Assembly: GCA_902773395.1 (NCBI GenBank)
Contig: CACYEJ010000342.1
Coordinates: 1-9,835, forward strand
Reading direction: 5' to 3'
Length of the DNA: 9,835 nt
Origin: an uncultured Ruminococcus sp.
Lineage (GTDB): Bacteria > Bacillota_A > Clostridia > Oscillospirales > Acutalibacteraceae
Below are positions 1 to 7,164 of the stretch, piece by piece. The position numbers and the translations under genes are program-made. How positions within the stretch are numbered: the first letter of the stretch is position 1; the number at the start of each line of letters is the position of its first letter. The notes beneath the pieces were generated by a model, which worked only from the letters and a program-made list of their open reading frames with translations, had not been told where the DNA came from and did not search any database.

Positions 1-1
1 A

Positions 2-97
2 CAGGCAAGAGCTTGCGAATTGCCGATCGTAGAAAGAAAAGTGCTAAATCTTAATGATTATGAGTATAGCAACACCGGCGTACAAAGAAAAGATTAG
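2..97 (+). CDS. possible 3' end of an upstream gene (partial)
   Basis: An open frame runs in from the left edge for 31 codons and stops at TAG 95-97, 16 nt before the metK ATG; its last residues read NTGVQRKD. The spacing to metK would suit an operon. Nothing in the residues identifies a family, and a second open frame (ending at TAA 52-54) also enters from the edge, so the call is weak. It could equally be non-coding metK leader. Confidence 0.25.
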   Translation, partial: QARACELPIVERKVLNLNDYEYSNTGVQRKD

Positions 98-103
98 AAA
101 GGA
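98..103 (+). promoter_or_regulatory. ribosome binding site of metK
   Basis: The purine-rich AAAGGA ends 10 nt before the ATG at 114 and is the only Shine-Dalgarno-like sequence there. No S-box (SAM) riboswitch fold or transcription terminator is visible in the 113 bases available upstream. Confidence 0.6.
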
Positions 104-113
104 TTGAAACATA

Positions 114-1295
114 ATGGCAAGAAGATTATTTACTTCGGAGTCGGTTACGGAAGGGCACCCGGACAAGGTGTGCGACCAAATCTCCGATGCGATTCTCGAT
201 GAGATTTTAAAGAAGGACAGCAAGGCTCACGTTGCCTGCGAAGTCACAGCTACTACAGGTATGGTTCACGTTATGGGTGAAATTTCCACAGACTGCTACG
301 TTGACATTAACTCTGTTGCCCGTGACGTAATCAACAGCATAGGCTACGACCGTCCGGAATGCGGCTTTGACGGAAACACTTGCGCGGTAATCACATCAAT
401 TGACAATCAGTCGCCCGATATCGCTATGGGCGTAAACGAAAGCTACGAACTGAAAGACGGTGAGAATGACAACGACAATCAAATTGGCGCCGGGGATCAG
501 GGCATGATGTTTGGTTTTGCCTGCGATGAAACACCGGAGCTTATGCCGCTTCCGATTTCACTTGCTCACAAGCTTGCAAAACAGCTTGCAAAGGTTAGAA
601 AGGACGGCACTCTCCCCTATCTCAGACCGGACGGCAAGACACAGGTCACTGTTGAATATGACGGCGACAAGGTTGTTAGAATTGACACAATTGTAATTTC
701 AACACAGCACGACCCATATGTAAGGCTGAATCAAATCAGAGGCGACCTTATCGAAAACGTTGTAAAGCCTATCATTCCTGCCGAACTGCTTGACGATGAC
801 ACAAAATACTTTATCAACCCAACAGGAAGATTTGTTATCGGCGGTCCCGTGGGTGACTCAGGACTTACCGGAAGAAAAATCATAGTTGATACCTACGGCG
901 GATATTCACGTCACGGCGGCGGAGCATTCAGCGGAAAAGACCCGACAAAGGTTGACAGAAGTGCCGCTTATGCAGCAAGACACGTTGCAAAAAATATTGT
1001 AGGCGCCGGACTTGCAGCAAAATGCGAGGTACAGCTTGCTTATGCAATCGGCGTGGCAAAGCCTGTTTCGATAATGGTTGACACATTTGGCACAGGCAAG
1101 GTTAGCGATGATAAGCTGAGCGAAGCAGTGAGCAAAGTTTTTGATCTTCGTCCAAGTGCGATTATCAGGAATCTAAAGCTGCAAAGACCAATCTACAGAC
1201 AGCTTGCAAGCTACGGTCACATTGGCAGAGAGGATCTCGATGTTGAGTGGGAGAAGCTAAATAAGGTTGAGGAGCTTAAAAAAGCTGTTTTGTGA
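114..1295 (+). CDS. metK: S-adenosylmethionine synthetase (methionine adenosyltransferase)
   Basis: This cytosolic enzyme makes S-adenosylmethionine from methionine and ATP, releasing phosphate and pyrophosphate; it supplies methyl groups to the cell. The 393-residue length is normal for bacterial MetK. The N-terminal signature [11 protein letters not shown] (residues 8-18, with H15 and D17) is present, followed by the ATP-motif [10 protein letters not shown] (125-134). The glycine-rich GGGAFSGKD phosphate-binding motif is at 268-276, with K275, K279 and D281 matching the catalytic residues of the family. The motif [13 protein letters not shown] (243-255) carries D248, R254 and K255. All key residues are in place and there is no sign of truncation. 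The gene is monocistronic at its 3' end (terminator at 1319-1345) and is convergent with the LRR lipoprotein gene. It is the only complete + strand gene in the window. Confidence 0.98.
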   Translation: MARRLFTSESVTEGHPDKVCDQISDAILDEILKKDSKAHVACEVTATTGMVHVMGEISTDCYVDINSVARDVINSIGYDRPECGFDGNTCAVITSIDNQSPDIAMGVNESYELKDGENDNDNQIGAGDQGMMFGFACDETPELMPLPISLAHKLAKQLAKVRKDGTLPYLRPDGKTQVTVEYDGDKVVRIDTIVISTQHDPYVRLNQIRGDLIENVVKPIIPAELLDDDTKYFINPTGRFVIGGPVGDSGLTGRKIIVDTYGGYSRHGGGAFSGKDPTKVDRSAAYAARHVAKNIVGAGLAAKCEVQLAYAIGVAKPVSIMVDTFGTGKVSDDKLSEAVSKVFDLRPSAIIRNLKLQRPIYRQLASYGHIGREDLDVEWEKLNKVEELKKAVL

Positions 1296-1318
1296 TTTTT
1301 TATTTAAAATAAATTTAA

Positions 1319-1345
1319 CCCCCGATGATTATCGGGGGCTTTTTT
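1319..1345 (+). terminator. intrinsic terminator of metK, possibly bidirectional
   Basis: CCCCCGAT - GATT - ATCGGGGG forms a perfect 8-bp stem with a 4-nt loop, followed after one C by six T (1340-1345). On the - strand the hairpin is followed by a looser T-rich run (TTAAATTTATTTT), so it may also stop the LRR gene transcript, whose stop codon lies about 30 bp to the right. The + direction is much the stronger. Confidence 0.93.
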
Positions 1346-1367
1346 ATAATATTTTTTATTCAAAATA

Positions 1368-2600
1368 TTACTCGTAATACTCAGTAATATTTGTAATCGT
1401 ATATGATCCCGGCGGCAGTTCGTCTGTATCGGAAGAGTCCGGCTTAACGTAACCCTCTTTCCAGTCGTCCCAATCTTCCCACAATTCCTCGTCACTGTCG
1501 GAATCATCATCGGAATCGTCTTTGCTGTCTGTATCGGAATCAGAGTCCGTATCGGTTTCAATGTCGGCGTCGCTTTCGATATCGGAATCCTCAGCACGGT
1601 CATTGTCGCTTGATCCGTTCGCCAATTCAAGCTCCAAAGCTGTTTTCAAATCGGAATGCATCACCTTACAATTCGGGAGTGCAGTCATCAAATCGCCTAC
1701 ATTCTCCATTGATACTACGTAATTTCCCTCGATATTCAATTCTTCCAACGTTTCTACGCTTGAAAGCGGAGTAACATCTTCAACACTGTCATTCGTCAAA
1801 TACAATATTTTCAAATTCGGCATATCCTTAAATACCGAAACATCTGTAATAGAATCACTTTCCGCATACAGCACTTCAAGCTTTTCGAGAGTTGCCACGG
1901 CGGAGAAGTCCTCGATATCGGGATTTTCTCCTATATAAAGCTCCTTTAAATCGAGCAAATCTTCAATGATACCCAATCCGCTCAGACCTGACGAATGCAA
2001 ATCAAGCACCTTTAGATTTTCAAGCGTTGACACGGCACTAAAGCCCATAATCTGATTATAGCTAAGATAAAGCTCCTCAATAGTTGTCAATCCGTCAAGC
2101 GGCGTAATATCGGTGATATTCGTTTCATCAGCGTACAGAGTTTCCAGCGTATTTAGCGCCGCAACGGGCGAAATGTCACTCACGGGATTTTTGCCGACAT
2201 CAAGATATGTAAGCTTCTTCAACGCTGCAACCGGTGTGATATCCTCAATACTGTTGCCTGAAAGGGAAAGTACTTGAAGCTCCGTAAGCTTTGAAAGCTC
2301 AGTGATATCGGTAATCTGGTTATCATTCAGAGTAAGCTTCTTTAAGCCTGTAAGCTTCACAATCTCGGAAAGATCGGATATCTCGCAATTCACAAGTGAA
2401 AGCGAAGTCAAATTCTCACAAGACTTAAGCTCGCTAAATGAAGTAATCGTTGTATCCTGCACTTCAATCTCAGAAGCGTCATACGAAAAGCTGCTGCCGC
2501 CAAAATTGAATGTTTCAACGCTTTCCCCGTTACAGCCGCCAAGCGACAGAGTGCCGGCTAAAATAAGTGCGGAAAGCATAATGGAAATAAGTTTTCTCAT
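1368..2600 (-). CDS. internalin-like leucine-rich-repeat lipoprotein with Asp/Ser-rich tail
   Basis: This is a predicted surface lipoprotein of 410 residues. It opens with MRKL, a hydrophobic stretch and a lipobox ending LGGC with C23 as the lipidated cysteine, so it should be exported by Sec and anchored to the outer face of the membrane. Residues about 61-318 are some eleven tandem 22-residue LRRs of the SDS22/internalin type (pattern L..L..L.L..N.I.DI..L), a fold used for protein binding. The tail, about 333-395, is dominated by Asp, Ser and Glu in a DSDSD-like pattern, then a Trp-rich acidic patch (EELWEDWDDW, 371-380) and a short polar end. There is no LPXTG sorting motif. AGGAG lies about 10 nt before the ATG. 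It has its own promoter and is separated by a terminator from the gene upstream. Ligand and role are unknown. Confidence 0.88.
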   Translation of the reverse strand: MRKLISIMLSALILAGTLSLGGCNGESVETFNFGGSSFSYDASEIEVQDTTITSFSELKSCENLTSLSLVNCEISDLSEIVKLTGLKKLTLNDNQITDITELSKLTELQVLSLSGNSIEDITPVAALKKLTYLDVGKNPVSDISPVAALNTLETLYADETNITDITPLDGLTTIEELYLSYNQIMGFSAVSTLENLKVLDLHSSGLSGLGIIEDLLDLKELYIGENPDIEDFSAVATLEKLEVLYAESDSITDVSVFKDMPNLKILYLTNDSVEDVTPLSSVETLEELNIEGNYVVSMENVGDLMTALPNCKVMHSDLKTALELELANGSSDNDRAEDSDIESDADIETDTDSDSDTDSKDDSDDDSDSDEELWEDWDDWKEGYVKPDSSDTDELPPGSYTITNITEYYE

Positions 2601-2610
2601 AGCATATATA

Positions 2611-2618
2611 CTCCTGAC
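2611..2618 (-). promoter_or_regulatory. ribosome binding site of the LRR lipoprotein gene
   Basis: On the - strand GTCAGGAG lies 10 nt before the ATG at 2600. A second ATG at 2605 is out of frame, so 2600 is the supported start. Confidence 0.7.
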
Positions 2619-2650
2619 TATTATTCGTTTTTGAAATAATACATAAATAT

Positions 2651-2679
2651 ATTTTATACCATTTTTGAATTTTTTGCAA
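2651..2679 (-). promoter_or_regulatory. sigma-A-like promoter of the LRR lipoprotein gene
   Basis: On the - strand TTGCAA (2679-2674) and TAAAAT (2656-2651) are separated by exactly 17 nt, in an AT-rich stretch between the upstream terminator and the gene start. This would give a leader of about 45 nt. Start mapping has not been seen; the call rests on the match to consensus and position. Confidence 0.65.
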
Positions 2680-2697
2680 TACTCTATTTATTATCTG

Positions 2698-2726
2698 AAA
2701 ATGCCGTACAGTGATTTGTACGGCAT
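2698..2726 (-). terminator. intrinsic terminator of the zinc-ribbon/DUF4870 gene
   Basis: ATGCCGTACA - GTGATT - TGTACGGCAT is a perfect 10-bp stem with a 6-nt loop (2701-2726). On the - strand it follows the stop codon at 2743 by 16 nt and is followed by TTTTC. The T tract is short, so termination may be partial. Confidence 0.75.
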
Positions 2727-2742
2727 ATAAAATTCATATCAA

Positions 2743-4368
2743 TTATTTTTTATTCTTCTTATTTACAAATTTCCCGACAATAGGAACTGAACTGTACTCA
2801 CCGCTGAAAGCAGCAACTGCACCGGAAAAAACCGGAACCAGAATTAATATCAGCATAGCAATTAAAACCGCACCGGCAAGGATATTGTAAATTATATAGC
2901 TTAACCCCAATTCCCAGAGAACAAGCCAACGCAGACCCATAACGGCTGCAAGTGTAATCAGGCTGATTATCAGCGAATAAAAGAACACCGCTGTACCCTG
3001 CCTTGAATGAACCTTGCAGAAATTTGAGTCCTTCGCCCTCGCAAGCGGAATCAAGAAAAGAATTCCTACATAAGACAATGCTGCAATGTTTCTGTTTGAG
3101 TTAATATCGCTCTCGGTAAAGCCCCTGCCGCTGCTTGTCTTAGGCTGTACTTTTGGAGAAGTATCCTTTTGCGGAATTTCTTTAGCCGTATTCTTTTTGA
3201 GCTTCTGATTATCCGTAGTCCTTTTAGGCTTATCTTTTTTAGCCGCAGCACTCGCACCGGCAGCAGCAGCTATAGCTACAGCCGAACCAGCCGCTTTTGG
3301 TTTTGACGATGTTTTCTTATCATTTACGGGAGTATCGAAAGTTCTGCTCTTGGGCTTACTCTTATTTGAATCAGGCTTTTTTTCCGTGGGAGAAGTTCTT
3401 TTTACAGTTTCGGCGGAGCTGCTTGACTTTGGCTGCTCACTGTTTGACTGCTTTTTAACGTTCTCTTTTGTCTTAGGCTTTTTAGGCTGAACATTTTCAG
3501 CTGCAAGCTCTGTTTCTGCTTTTTGCGGCTTTGGATTGCTCTCGGCTGAGGCAGCTTGCTTAGTTTTCTTTACATTATTCGCATTAGGAAAAGCTTTTTC
3601 CGCTGGGTTCTTATTCTCTGCATTAGCGTTTGTTTTTTTCGGCTTAGGCTTATCTGCTGCTGATGAGTATTCAGACGGCTGCTCCGAACGGTTCTTTTTC
3701 GGCTGCGGCTTCTTACCCTTTGCAGCAGGTTTGCTGTTTTTAGTCTGCGGTTCTGAGCTTTCTGACTTCTTTTTATTGGCAGACTGATTTTGCTTTTGCT
3801 GAGAATTAGCATTACGGTTCTTGTTTGAGTTCTTATTCTTTCTCATATCCTCAACTGGGTTTGAAGCGGTAAGCTCCACCTTTTTATTATCGTCCTCAGG
3901 AGTTGCAGTAGTTTGCGGCTTAATCTTATGACCCAAAAGCTGCGAATCCACAGGCTCAATTATTCTCTGAGGAATCTTATAATCTGACTGAGGCTTTCTT
4001 TTTTTATGAGAAGAACGCTTCTTCTTGTTTACGATATCGGAGCTTGACTGCCGGTTTATGACTATCGGCTTAATCTCCTCAGGCTCAGGCGGTTCTTCAA
4101 GCTCGGTGACTTCGCCCATTGCCTGCTCCTGCTTATAAATTTTCTCCAACACAGCGCCCTTTCTCATCTTCTCGTACTTCTCGCCCGAAGAGAAGAGATC
4201 TCTCTGCTCGCCGGTTCTGGAAACACCTTCTGTTTTTGTATTGGAAAAAATATCATTGTTACTGTCGGTACTGTTGCTTCTTCGGCTCATTCTGAGAGCT
4301 GCACCGCACTCGGTACAAACGGAGGAATCAGGAGAATTTGCAGTACCACACAACTTGCACTTTATCAA
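2743..4368 (-). CDS. zinc-ribbon, Lys-rich disordered, DUF4870/Tic20-like membrane protein
   Basis: With the TTG start at 4368 the protein has 541 residues; the reading frame stays open to an ATG at 4431, but that ATG lies in the promoter. Three parts are visible. First, a zinc ribbon: CKLC at 4-7 and CTEC at 18-21. Second, about 390 residues of low complexity rich in Lys, Asn, Ser, Pro, Gln and Glu, with many KPK/KKP motifs and an alanine-rich stretch near 359-376; this is almost certainly disordered. Third, a C-terminal domain from about 425 with roughly three membrane segments and the patterns SYVGILFLIPLA, KVHSRQGTAVFF and SVPIVGKF, which resemble DUF4870 (Tic20-like) proteins. There is no signal peptide, so the long N-terminal part should face the cytoplasm. 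Such zinc-ribbon plus DUF4870 proteins are common in Clostridia, but the function is not known. It is transcribed alone, with its own promoter and terminator. Confidence 0.8.
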   Translation of the reverse strand: MIKCKLCGTANSPDSSVCTECGAALRMSRRSNSTDSNNDIFSNTKTEGVSRTGEQRDLFSSGEKYEKMRKGAVLEKIYKQEQAMGEVTELEEPPEPEEIKPIVINRQSSSDIVNKKKRSSHKKRKPQSDYKIPQRIIEPVDSQLLGHKIKPQTTATPEDDNKKVELTASNPVEDMRKNKNSNKNRNANSQQKQNQSANKKKSESSEPQTKNSKPAAKGKKPQPKKNRSEQPSEYSSAADKPKPKKTNANAENKNPAEKAFPNANNVKKTKQAASAESNPKPQKAETELAAENVQPKKPKTKENVKKQSNSEQPKSSSSAETVKRTSPTEKKPDSNKSKPKSRTFDTPVNDKKTSSKPKAAGSAVAIAAAAGASAAAKKDKPKRTTDNQKLKKNTAKEIPQKDTSPKVQPKTSSGRGFTESDINSNRNIAALSYVGILFLIPLARAKDSNFCKVHSRQGTAVFFYSLIISLITLAAVMGLRWLVLWELGLSYIIYNILAGAVLIAMLILILVPVFSGAVAAFSGEYSSVPIVGKFVNKKNKK

Positions 4369-4374
4369 AATAAA

Positions 4375-4381
4375 CCCCTCC
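4375..4381 (-). promoter_or_regulatory. ribosome binding site that fixes the TTG start at 4368
   Basis: On the - strand GGAGGGG is followed by TTTATT and then TTG ATA AAG TGC, which begins the zinc-ribbon protein directly before its first Cys pair. The ATG at 4431 has no such site, and it overlaps the expected transcription start region of the promoter at 4437-4466. Confidence 0.85.
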
Positions 4382-4436
4382 ACAAAATTCCGGAAAACTA
4401 GACCGGAAACGACATTAAAATAAATAACCATATATA

Positions 4437-4466
4437 ATTATAGAATACAAACGAGGGTTATGTCAA
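4437..4466 (-). promoter_or_regulatory. consensus sigma-A promoter of the zinc-ribbon/DUF4870 gene
   Basis: On the - strand a perfect TTGACA (4466-4461) and a perfect TATAAT (4442-4437) are 18 nt apart. The expected transcription start near 4430 gives a leader of about 60 nt that contains a small TTCCGG/CCGGAA inverted repeat. One arm of an 11-bp inverted repeat (4452-4462) covers part of the spacer and the edge of the -35 box, suggesting a repressor site. Confidence 0.85.
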
Positions 4467-4517
4467 CTTAAAATATTGTAACACATCGTAACAATATATT
4501 GATACTCATAACCCTCG
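4452..4517. repeat. 11-bp perfect inverted repeat pair, possible operator
   Basis: CGAGGGTTATG (4452-4462) and CATAACCCTCG (4507-4517) are exact reverse complements with 44 nt between them. The first arm overlaps the spacer and the last bases of the -35 box of the promoter at 4437-4466. The stretch between holds GTAACA twice and an imperfect ATATTGT/ACAATAT pair. It could be a pair of regulator sites, a long stem-loop, or ends of a tiny element; no target-site duplication flanks it. Confidence 0.55.
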
Positions 4518-4538
4518 AATAGTTCTATTCATACAACC

Positions 4539-4668
4539 GGTCGGGCAACGCCCGCAGGAAATACGGTCGGGAAGTCCCAACGGGCATAACGGTCGGGAAG
4601 CCCCGACAGGCATAACGGTCGGGAAGCCCCGACGGGCATAACGGTCGGGAAGCCCCGACAGGCATATC
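4539..4668. repeat. tandem array of five 26-bp hairpin-forming units
   Basis: Five head-to-tail copies of exactly 26 bp start at 4539, 4565, 4591, 4617 and 4643, each opening with GGTCGGG. Units 3-5 hold GTCGGG-AAGC-CCCGAC, a 6-bp stem with a 4-nt loop; unit 1 has diverged but keeps a different stem (CGGGC-AAC-GCCCG); unit 2 has a C-A mismatch. Units 3-5 are nearly identical, while units 1 and 2 are degenerate, as expected if one end of the array is older. The array lies between the stop of the clpE-like gene (4748) and the promoter of the next gene. It is not a CRISPR array because there are no unique spacers. No T tract follows any hairpin on either strand. The 26-bp period is not a multiple of three, and I see no credible coding role. 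Confidence 0.9.
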
Positions 4669-4747
4669 CAACACCAACTTTTTGAGTTAGGTGACTTTAT
4701 CGCCTGCGTCAAAATTTTTATCAAAAAAATTCAAATTACTAAATCTC

Positions 4748-7114
4748 TTAGTTTACATCGAGTGACAGCTTTCCGTCATTCTCCGTAAGATTTATGTGTG
4801 TAAAGCTGCCCTCGCCGCGCATTACGATTTCATTTGTGATTGAATCCTCAACCTCTTTGCGAATAAAGTTTCTCAAATCACGCGCGCCGCTCTTTCCGCC
4901 GCCGGATTTCTCCGCAATATAGGTAACCGCCTTATCATCATACGTAAATTCAATGCCCTTTTCGGAAAGCGATGTAACATACTCGTTAAGCAGCAGCTTT
5001 GAAATATCCTTGAAATTCTCTTCCGTAAGAACGTTAAAGCTGATAATCTCATCTACTCTCGCCAAGAATTCAGGACGCAGGAAATTCGACAATGCTTTCA
5101 TCGCCTTTTCCGTACTCATTTCGGTTTCAGTTTTATTAAAGCCGAGTATTCCCTCATGCAAATCGCTGCCGGCATTGCTCGTCATGATGATTACAGTATT
5201 TTCGAAGTTGACAACTCTGCCGTGAGCGTCGGTAAGTCTGCCCTCATCGAGAATCTGTAGGAGAATATTCAGCACATCGGGGTGAGCTTTCTCAATCTCG
5301 TCAAACAGCAAAACCGAATACGGACGGCGGCGAACCTTCTCCGTTACCTGACCTGCCTCGTCATATCCGACATATCCCGGAGGCGAACCGATAATCTTTG
5401 ATACGGAATGTTTCTCCATGAACTCCGACATATCAAGGCGGATAAGCGTTTCGGGCGAGTCGAACAATTCAACCGACAACACCTTTACAAGCTCTGTTTT
5501 ACCAACGCCTGTAGGACCTACGAAGATAAACGATGCCGGGTGGCGGCGTGGGCTGATTTGTACACGGCTTCTTCTGATTGCGGCGGACAGAGCCTCTACA
5601 GCCTCGTCCTGACCGATAATCTTAGCCTTTAGCTTACTGTCAAGGTCGGCAAGCTTTCTCAGCTCGTTCTCCTGAACCTTTGACGCCGGAATACCGGTCC
5701 AAAGCTCTACAACATGAGCGATATCGTCCTCTGTTACCTCTGTAGCAAGCTTTGACGTATCAAACGAATCTATCTTCTTGTTGATGCGCGCAAGGTCTGT
5801 TCTGATAAGAGAAAGCTTTGCATAGTCGATATCGTCCGAGGAAGCCATTTCCTGTTCTCTCTCGCTGAGCTTATCACGCTCGGCTGTAAGGAACTGATAC
5901 TCAGCCGCTGTCTTGTTCTTCAAAGCGGCGCTTACGCAAGCTTCGTCAAGCAAATCAATAGCCTTGTCGGGCAAGAATCTATCCGTGATATATCTTTCGG
6001 AAACAACCACGGCGCGTCTTATCATCTGATCAGAAACCGTTACATTATGATATTTCTCATAATAACCCTTTACACCTGTAAGCACCTCAACAGTGTCGTC
6101 AATTGACGGCTCGGCAACAGTAACAGGCTGGAATCTGCGTTCCAAAGCGGAATCCTTTTCGATATATTTTCTGTACTCGTTGAACGTAGTCGCGCCGATA
6201 ACCTGAATTTCGCCTCTTGACAACGCCGGCTTCAAAATATTTGCGGCATTCATAGTGCCCTCGGAATCGCCCGTACCAACGAGATTATGAACCTCGTCAA
6301 TAAACAGAATAACATTTCCGTGATCCTTTATCTCTGATGTAAGACCTTTAATTCTCGCTTCAAACTGACCTCTGAACTGCGTACCGGCAACGAGCGAAGT
6401 CAAATCCAAAAGATAAATCTGCTTATCTCTTAAACGCTGAGGAACATTTCCCCTGGCAATTCTTTGTGCAAGACCCTCGGCAATCGCTGTTTTTCCGACG
6501 CCCGGCTCACCGATAAGGCAGGGATTATTCTTTGTGCGGCGTGAAAGAATCTGAATAACTCTGCTTATCTCCTGATCTCTGCCGATAATCATATCAAGCT
6601 GATTATCCTCAGCCTTTTTGGTGAGATTTTCACAATATGTAGTGAGGTGTTTGTATTTCTTCTTTTCCTTGCGAACTTTCTGATTCACCTTGCTGTTGTC
6701 GGGCGAACCGCTTTTTCCGTCCGAAGCCGAAGCAGACGCTGATGCGGATTTATCCGTTTTGCCGCCTTTAAAGAAGTTTCCGAGAAAATTCGGAAAAGCC
6801 GGCGCGCCGTGGGCAAAATCGTTATCATCATCAGCTCCGTCATCGTCTGCATCTTCACCGCCGAAAGCCTGAGAGTACATCTTACCCAATGAGGATATAT
6901 CAAAGTCGCCGTCCTCGTTGAGGAAGTCACCCATTTGGTCATATATCTGGTCAATTTCCTTATCTGTTATACCCATTTTTTCCATTAGGTCATTTACGGG
7001 TTTAATACCAAGCTCGCTAGCGCAGGAAATACAATACCCGCTTGGCGAATTTGAGTCCTTACCGGTTGAAACAAACACAACCGCCGGACGCTTTTTACAT
7101 CTTACGCAAATCAT
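4748..7114 (-). CDS. clpE: ClpE-like ATP-dependent Clp protease ATPase subunit with N-terminal zinc finger
   Basis: This 788-residue Hsp100 unfoldase has two AAA+ domains and is expected to feed proteins to ClpP. It begins with a C4 zinc finger (C3, C6, C28, C31) in place of the double Clp N-domain, as in ClpE. A linker of about 115 residues follows, with an acidic run (88-99) and an SASASASA run (123-130). AAA1 has Walker A GEPGVGKT (202-209), Walker B VILFIDE (268-274) and RR at 326-327. A short coiled-coil middle region lies near 394-450. AAA2 has Walker A GPTGVGKT (533-540), the pore loop GYVG (580-583) and Walker B VLLFDE (601-606). LGF at 657-659 fits the ClpP-docking loop, so partnership with ClpP is predicted. 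Pore loop 1 carries Phe (F247) where Tyr is usual in ClpC. TAAGGAG lies 6 nt before the ATG. It is last in an apparent operon after the pgsA-like gene (50-bp gap). No CtsR heptads are seen upstream. A ClpC-type label is possible, but the zinc finger favours ClpE. Confidence 0.9.
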   Translation of the reverse strand: MICVRCKKRPAVVFVSTGKDSNSPSGYCISCASELGIKPVNDLMEKMGITDKEIDQIYDQMGDFLNEDGDFDISSLGKMYSQAFGGEDADDDGADDDNDFAHGAPAFPNFLGNFFKGGKTDKSASASASASDGKSGSPDNSKVNQKVRKEKKKYKHLTTYCENLTKKAEDNQLDMIIGRDQEISRVIQILSRRTKNNPCLIGEPGVGKTAIAEGLAQRIARGNVPQRLRDKQIYLLDLTSLVAGTQFRGQFEARIKGLTSEIKDHGNVILFIDEVHNLVGTGDSEGTMNAANILKPALSRGEIQVIGATTFNEYRKYIEKDSALERRFQPVTVAEPSIDDTVEVLTGVKGYYEKYHNVTVSDQMIRRAVVVSERYITDRFLPDKAIDLLDEACVSAALKNKTAAEYQFLTAERDKLSEREQEMASSDDIDYAKLSLIRTDLARINKKIDSFDTSKLATEVTEDDIAHVVELWTGIPASKVQENELRKLADLDSKLKAKIIGQDEAVEALSAAIRRSRVQISPRRHPASFIFVGPTGVGKTELVKVLSVELFDSPETLIRLDMSEFMEKHSVSKIIGSPPGYVGYDEAGQVTEKVRRRPYSVLLFDEIEKAHPDVLNILLQILDEGRLTDAHGRVVNFENTVIIMTSNAGSDLHEGILGFNKTETEMSTEKAMKALSNFLRPEFLARVDEIISFNVLTEENFKDISKLLLNEYVTSLSEKGIEFTYDDKAVTYIAEKSGGGKSGARDLRNFIRKEVEDSITNEIVMRGEGSFTHINLTENDGKLSLDVN

Positions 7115-7164
7115 TTTATTCTCCTTAGTTTGAATATAGATATTTTTATTTTAACTTATAAATA

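Larger units (their letters stand above)
4369..4747. other. non-coding intergenic region, 379 bp
   Basis: This gap holds, from right to left on the - strand, an AT-rich tail after the clpE-like stop, the five-unit 26-bp array, the 11-bp inverted repeat pair, the consensus promoter and the leader of the zinc-ribbon gene. The tail at 4669-4747 has only weak inverted repeats (for example AGGTGA/TCGCCT), so no convincing T-tailed terminator for the clpE-like operon is seen. Confidence 0.75.

Noticed and set aside
1..113. SAM (S-box) riboswitch or CIRCE element before metK
   Set aside because: No multi-helix leader, terminator or conserved S-box core is seen; the AGTGCTAA near 40 is only one half of a CIRCE-like site, with no partner.
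1304..1630. Second open frame on the - strand overlapping the Asp/Ser tail
   Set aside because: It is the shadow of the repetitive acidic codons, lacks a ribosome site and crosses the terminator.
4539..4668. The array as a CRISPR
   Set aside because: Units are directly abutting with no unique spacers, and no cas genes are in the window.
4506..4724. A 72-residue open frame on the - strand across the 26-bp array
   Set aside because: The encoded sequence is just the repeat read through different frames (26 bp is not a multiple of 3), with no ribosome site and odd Pro/Arg/Gly/Cys composition. Best seen as chance in a GC-rich repeat.
4669..4747. Intrinsic terminator for the clpE-like operon
   Set aside because: Only weak, mismatched stems (for example AGGTGA/TCGCCT) are present on the - strand and none is followed by a T tract.
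7115..7164. CtsR operator or separate promoter before the clpE-like gene
   Set aside because: The AT-rich gap contains no GGTCAAA heptads and no pair of good -35/-10 boxes at normal spacing.
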